Origin: Methylobacterium oryzihabitans
Lineage (GTDB): Bacteria; Pseudomonadota; Alphaproteobacteria; Rhizobiales; Beijerinckiaceae
DNA: 64,000 nt
Assembly (NCBI RefSeq): GCF_004004555.2
Contig: NZ_SACP01000003.1
Coordinates: 62,001 to 126,000 of the forward strand
Direction of reading: 5' to 3'
Shown: positions 60,573 through 64,000 of the stretch, piece by piece
Layout of the letters: each line of letters starts with the position of its first letter
How positions within the stretch are numbered: the first letter of the stretch is position 1
Notes under the pieces: generated by a model
The model's database searches: none
What the model was told of the DNA's origin: nothing
What the model saw: the letters and a program-made list of their open reading frames with translations, nothing else
Made by a program: the position numbers and the translations under genes

Positions 60573-61766
60573 GTGACGTCTGCCCTTTTGCCGACTTATG
60601 CCCGGGCCAAGGTCTCGTTTGAGCGGGGGGAGGGCGCGTGGCTCGTCGCCCGAGACGGCTCGCGATACCTCGACTTCGGGGCCGGCATCGCGGTCAACGG
60701 CCTCGGCCACGCCCACCCGCACCTCGTCGCCGCCCTGACCGAGCAGGCGCAGAAGGTCTGGCACGTCTCGAACCTGTTCGAGATCCCGGAGGGCGAGCGG
60801 TTCGGCCAGCGCCTCGTCGACGCCACCTTCGCGGACGTCGCCTTCTTCGCCAATTCGGGCGCCGAGGCGAACGAGGCCGCGATCAAGATGGCGCGCAAGT
60901 ACCACGCCGCCGGCGGCCACCCGGAACGGTTCCGGATCATCACCTTCCAGGGCGCCTTCCACGGCCGCACGCTGGCCACCATCGCGGCCGGCGGCCAGCA
61001 GAAGTACATCGAGGGCTTCGGCCCGAAGGTCGACGGCTTCGATCAGGTGCCCTACGGCGACCTCGACGCGCTCAAGGCCGCGATCACCCCCGAGACCGCC
61101 GCGCTGATGATCGAGCCGATCCAGGGCGAGGGCGGCGTGCGGGTGATCCCGCCCGAATGGCTGCGCACCCTGCGCGCGCTCTGCGACGAGCACGGCCTGC
61201 TGCTGATCCTCGACGAGGTCCAGAGCGGCGTCGGGCGCACCGGCAAGCTCTTCGCCTACGAGTGGTCGGGCATCGCCCCCGACATCCTGTCGGCGGCCAA
61301 GGGCATCGGCGGCGGCTTCCCGCTCGGCGTCTGCCTCGCCACCGCCGAGGCCGCCCGCGGCATGACGGTGGGCGCCCACGGCACCACCTTCGGCGGCAAC
61401 CCCCTCGCCATGGCGGTCGGCAACGCGGTGCTCGACGTCGTGCTGGCGCCGGGCTTCCTCGACCACGTCCGGCAGATCGCGCTCCGGCTCAAGCAGCGCC
61501 TCGCCTCGCTCCAGGACCGGTTCCCGGGCGTGATCGAGGAGGTGCGCGGCGAGGGCCTGATGATGGGCCTGCGCCTCGGCGTGCCGAACACCGACTTCGC
61601 CGCCGCCGCCCGGGACGAGCACCTCATCGTGATCCCGGCCGGCGACAACGTCGTGCGCCTGCTGCCGCCGCTCGTCATCGGCGAGGCGGAGGTGGACGCC
61701 GCCCTCGACAAGCTGGAGGCGGCCTGCACCGCCATGACCGCCCGGATGCGGGGAGCCGCCGAGTGA
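60573..61766 (+). CDS. argD: Acetylornithine aminotransferase
   Basis: 397 residues from GTG 60573, chosen for the GGAG site about seven bases before it (an upstream start would add an unlikely tail). PLP fold-type I motifs: [57 protein letters not shown] and the PLP lysine in [14 protein letters not shown]. It converts N-acetylglutamate semialdehyde to acetylornithine; many ArgD proteins also work in lysine synthesis. It overlaps argF by a base at TGATG (61764-61768). Confidence 0.95.
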   Translation: MTSALLPTYARAKVSFERGEGAWLVARDGSRYLDFGAGIAVNGLGHAHPHLVAALTEQAQKVWHVSNLFEIPEGERFGQRLVDATFADVAFFANSGAEANEAAIKMARKYHAAGGHPERFRIITFQGAFHGRTLATIAAGGQQKYIEGFGPKVDGFDQVPYGDLDALKAAITPETAALMIEPIQGEGGVRVIPPEWLRTLRALCDEHGLLLILDEVQSGVGRTGKLFAYEWSGIAPDILSAAKGIGGGFPLGVCLATAEAARGMTVGAHGTTFGGNPLAMAVGNAVLDVVLAPGFLDHVRQIALRLKQRLASLQDRFPGVIEEVRGEGLMMGLRLGVPNTDFAAAARDEHLIVIPAGDNVVRLLPPLVIGEAEVDAALDKLEAACTAMTARMRGAAE

Positions 61767-62710
61767 TGAACGCCCCGCTCAAGACCGCGACGCGGCACTT
61801 CCTCGACCTCGCCGACTTCTCGCCGGCGCAATTGCGCACCGTCCTCGACGCCTGCGCCGACATCAAGCGCCAGCGCCGCAAGGGCGAGCTTGCGGCCGAG
61901 CGGCCGCTCGCCGGCAAGTTCCTGGCGATGGTGTTCGACCGGCCCTCGACCCGCACCCGCGTCTCGTTCGACGTCGCGATGCGGGAACTCGGCGGCGAGA
62001 CCCTGATGCTGACCGGCAAGGAGATGCAGCTCGGCCGCGGCGAGACCGTCGCCGACACCGCCCGGGTGCTGTCGCGCTACGTCGACGCGATCATGATCCG
62101 CATCCTCGACCACGGCATGATGCTGGAACTGGCCGAGCACGCCGAGGTCCCGGTCATCAACGGCCTGACCAAGCAGTCGCATCCCTGCCAGATCATGGCC
62201 GACATCCTCACCTTCGAGGAGCATCGCGGCCCGATCAGGGGACGGACCGTGGCGTGGTCGGGCGACGCCAACAACGTGCTGGCCTCCTGGGCCCACGCGG
62301 CGGCGCGGTTCGACTTCCGCCTCACCGTCGCGACCCCGCCGGAACTCGCCGTGCCCGACGACCTCGTCGCCTGGGCCCGCCGGGAGGGCGCGGCGGTCGA
62401 GGTCACGAGCGACCCGTTCGAGGCGGTGGCCGGGGCCGACGCCGTCGTCACCGATTGCTGGGTCTCGATGGGCGACGAGGACGAGGCCCACCGCCACAAC
62501 CTGCTCCAGCCCTATCAGGTCAACGCCAAGCTGATGGCGGCCGCCGCCAAGGACGCGGTGTTCATGCACTGCCTGCCGGCCCATCGCGGCGAGGAGGTCA
62601 CCGCCGAGGTGATCGACGGCCCGCAATCGGTGGTGTTCGACGAGGCCGAGAACCGCCTCCACGCCCAGAAGGGCATCCTCGCCTGGTGCCTCGGCGCCGT
62701 GCAGGCGTGA
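61766..62710 (+). CDS. argF: Ornithine carbamoyltransferase
   Basis: 314 residues from ATG 61766. Carbamoyl phosphate-binding motif [15 protein letters not shown], the polar contact [16 protein letters not shown] and the ornithine-binding [12 protein letters not shown], all family-typical. Makes citrulline from ornithine and carbamoyl phosphate. Translationally coupled to argD; the next gene hslO starts 130 bp later. In several alphaproteobacteria argD-argF-hslO are consecutive, so this arrangement is conventional. Confidence 0.96.
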   Translation: MNAPLKTATRHFLDLADFSPAQLRTVLDACADIKRQRRKGELAAERPLAGKFLAMVFDRPSTRTRVSFDVAMRELGGETLMLTGKEMQLGRGETVADTARVLSRYVDAIMIRILDHGMMLELAEHAEVPVINGLTKQSHPCQIMADILTFEEHRGPIRGRTVAWSGDANNVLASWAHAAARFDFRLTVATPPELAVPDDLVAWARREGAAVEVTSDPFEAVAGADAVVTDCWVSMGDEDEAHRHNLLQPYQVNAKLMAAAAKDAVFMHCLPAHRGEEVTAEVIDGPQSVVFDEAENRLHAQKGILAWCLGAVQA

Positions 62711-62840
62711 GGATCGTCCCGCCCGGCGATCGCGTCCGGGCGGGACCGCTTCGCGAAAGCGGGCTGCGGACCCATATAGGGGAGACCTTCGAGGATTTCC
62801 CCGCGCGCCCCGACCGGGCACGCCCGTCCGCGGACACGCC

Positions 62841-63905
62841 ATGACTTCCCACGCTAAGACGTCCCACGCCACGACTTCTGCTGCCTCCCCGTCCACCGAC
62901 CCTGCCCGCGGGGACTTCGCCCCCGAGGGCCGGGACGACGTGATCCTGCCCTTCGCGGTCGAGCCCCTCGACGTGCGCGGCCGGGTGGTGCGCCTCGGCT
63001 CCTCGGTCGACACCATCCTGCGCCGGCACGGCTATCCCGAGCCGGTGGCGCGGGCACTCGCCGAGGCCGCGGCCCTGACCGCCCTGCTCGGCTCGTCGCT
63101 GAAGTTCGAGGGCCGGTTCCAGCTCCAGACCAAGACCGACGGTCCGGTCGACATGGTGGTGGTCGATTACGAGGCGCCCGACCGGGTCCGCGCCACCGCC
63201 CGCTTCGACGCCGAGCGCCTCGCCGCCCTCGGGACCCGCCCCGGCGCCGCCGACCTCCTCGGCCGCGGCCACCTCGCCATGACCATCGACCAGGGCTCGT
63301 CGCAGAGCCGCTACCAGGGCGTCGTCGCCCTCGACGGCCAGGGCTTCGAGGAGGCGGCGCACCAGTATTTCCGCCAGTCCGAGCAGATCCCGACCCGGGT
63401 CCGCCTCGCGGTCGCCGAGCAGGTCGAGGACGGCACGCGGGCGTGGCGGGCCGGCGGGCTGCTGATGCAGTTCCTGCCGCAATCCCCCGACCGGGCGCGG
63501 CAGGCCGACCTGCCCCCCGGCGACGTCCCGGAGGGCCATGAGCGCCTCGGCGAGGGCGGCGTGCCGGAGGACGACGCCTGGGTCGAGGCCAAGTCCCTCG
63601 TCGCGACGATCGAGGACCACGAACTCGTCGATCCGGCGGTGTCGAGCGAGCGGCTGCTCTACCGCCTGTTCCACGAGCGCGGGGTGCGGGTGTTCGACGG
63701 CCAGCCGGTCCACGAGGCCTGCCGCTGCTCGCGCGAGCGGGTGATGGGGATGATCCGCCGGTTCTCCGACGAGGAACGTCGCGACATGGTCGGCGACGAC
63801 GGTCGCATCGGCATCACCTGCGAGTTCTGCTCGCGCCACTACGACCTCGACCCGGCCGAGGTCGAGGCGGAGATCGCCGCCGAGGCCGCCTCCGAGCGGG
63901 GATAA
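62841..63905 (+). CDS. hslO: Redox-regulated chaperone Hsp33
   Basis: 354 residues from ATG 62841. N-terminal hydrophilic region (residues 1-35 include short Ser/His/Thr-rich repeats), then the Hsp33 core (LGSSVDTILRRHGYPEPVAR, LKFEGRFQLQTKTDGPVDMV). The C-terminal zinc site is complete: C-x-C at about residues 294 and 296 (ACRCSRERV) and C-x2-C at about 327 and 330 (CEFCSRHY). Under oxidising conditions the cysteines lose zinc and the protein becomes an active holdase chaperone. Confidence 0.94.
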   Translation: MTSHAKTSHATTSAASPSTDPARGDFAPEGRDDVILPFAVEPLDVRGRVVRLGSSVDTILRRHGYPEPVARALAEAAALTALLGSSLKFEGRFQLQTKTDGPVDMVVVDYEAPDRVRATARFDAERLAALGTRPGAADLLGRGHLAMTIDQGSSQSRYQGVVALDGQGFEEAAHQYFRQSEQIPTRVRLAVAEQVEDGTRAWRAGGLLMQFLPQSPDRARQADLPPGDVPEGHERLGEGGVPEDDAWVEAKSLVATIEDHELVDPAVSSERLLYRLFHERGVRVFDGQPVHEACRCSRERVMGMIRRFSDEERRDMVGDDGRIGITCEFCSRHYDLDPAEVEAEIAAEAASERG

Positions 63906-63936
63906 GCCGGGCGGGACGGGAACTTTCTGCCGCAGC

Positions 63937-63954
63937 GGCGCCTTCCTAGGCGCC
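63937..63954 (+). terminator. Hairpin after hslO
   Basis: Two GGCGCC segments (63937-63942 and 63949-63954) pair over a 6-base loop about 30 bp past the hslO stop. No U run. The last 46 bases of the window show nothing recognisable. Confidence 0.35.
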
Positions 63955-64000
63955 CGCGCGAGCTTGGGCGCTCGCCCGGGCCTTGAGCCTGCCCCCGCAC

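Noticed and set aside
60573..63905. argD-argF-hslO as a special arrangement
   Set aside because: This order is common in alphaproteobacteria, so it is not a novelty.

Overview
The window is a chromosomal segment of a very GC-rich alphaproteobacterium, most likely a member of the Methylobacteriaceae (Methylobacterium or a close relative). This is inferred from uniformly high GC, a Ros/MucR regulator, the uvrC-pgsA-moaD neighbourhood, an argD-argF-hslO block and FIST, LOV and GT61 genes of the kind common in these soil and leaf bacteria. No rRNA, tRNA, CRISPR array, transposase, integrase or phage gene was recognised. The content is mostly housekeeping, with an exopolysaccharide-type island and several signalling genes.

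Layout. 1-274: end of a metal ABC transporter binding protein. 275-627: a long inverted repeat. 628-5390 (minus): uvrC, a DUF4760 membrane protein, pgsA, moaD and a DUF3616 secreted protein. 5542-6179: two small overlapping genes resembling a toxin-antitoxin pair. 6225-12811: polysaccharide genes (GT61 and GT4 glycosyltransferases, a VpsF-like membrane protein, a GINT1-like propeller protein and a FemAB/CelD-like acyltransferase). 13237-19569: a FIST sensor, hybrid histidine kinase and LuxR-type regulator next to the CstA-YbdD transporter. 19847-24051: DMT transporter, short-chain dehydrogenase and NIT-domain chemoreceptor. 24328-26604: moaA, a DUF971 protein and an L,D-transpeptidase.

26793-30419: Entner-Doudoroff/hexonate genes eda and kdgK, divergent from an ACS-family permease. 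30430-32446: cobD and cobC, divergent and sharing one CATG as start codons. 32679-33890: a capsule-export inner-membrane gene whose 3' end is replaced by repeat DNA. 34144-39809: small helical protein, CBS protein, glgX, single-domain response regulator and AI-2E-type membrane protein with a soluble tail. 40031-41647: LOV histidine kinase. 41681-47000: icd, trmJ and two O-acetylhomoserine sulfhydrylase-type genes flanking a receiver protein. 47141-49426: Gly-rich secreted protein, CDF transporter and mucR.

48941-58179 (minus) is a pyruvate/malate block: aceE, aceF and lpdA in transcription order (pyruvate to acetyl-CoA), then the malic enzyme maeB, whose frame runs on antisense through mucR. 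58401-63905: DUF6489 protein, a LysR regulator divergent from wrbA, then argD, argF and hslO.

The metabolic theme is central carbon: sugar acids enter through the Entner-Doudoroff genes, pyruvate through CstA (inferred), malate is decarboxylated by MaeB, pyruvate oxidised by the PDH complex and isocitrate by Icd. The signalling genes (FIST kinase, LOV kinase, NIT chemoreceptor, orphan receivers) suggest tuning to nutrients and light. The best leads for new biology are the toxin-antitoxin-like pair, the FIST-kinase-regulator-CstA block, the LOV kinase, the missing maeB stop over mucR, the repeat-truncated capsule gene and an orphan terminator upstream of icd.
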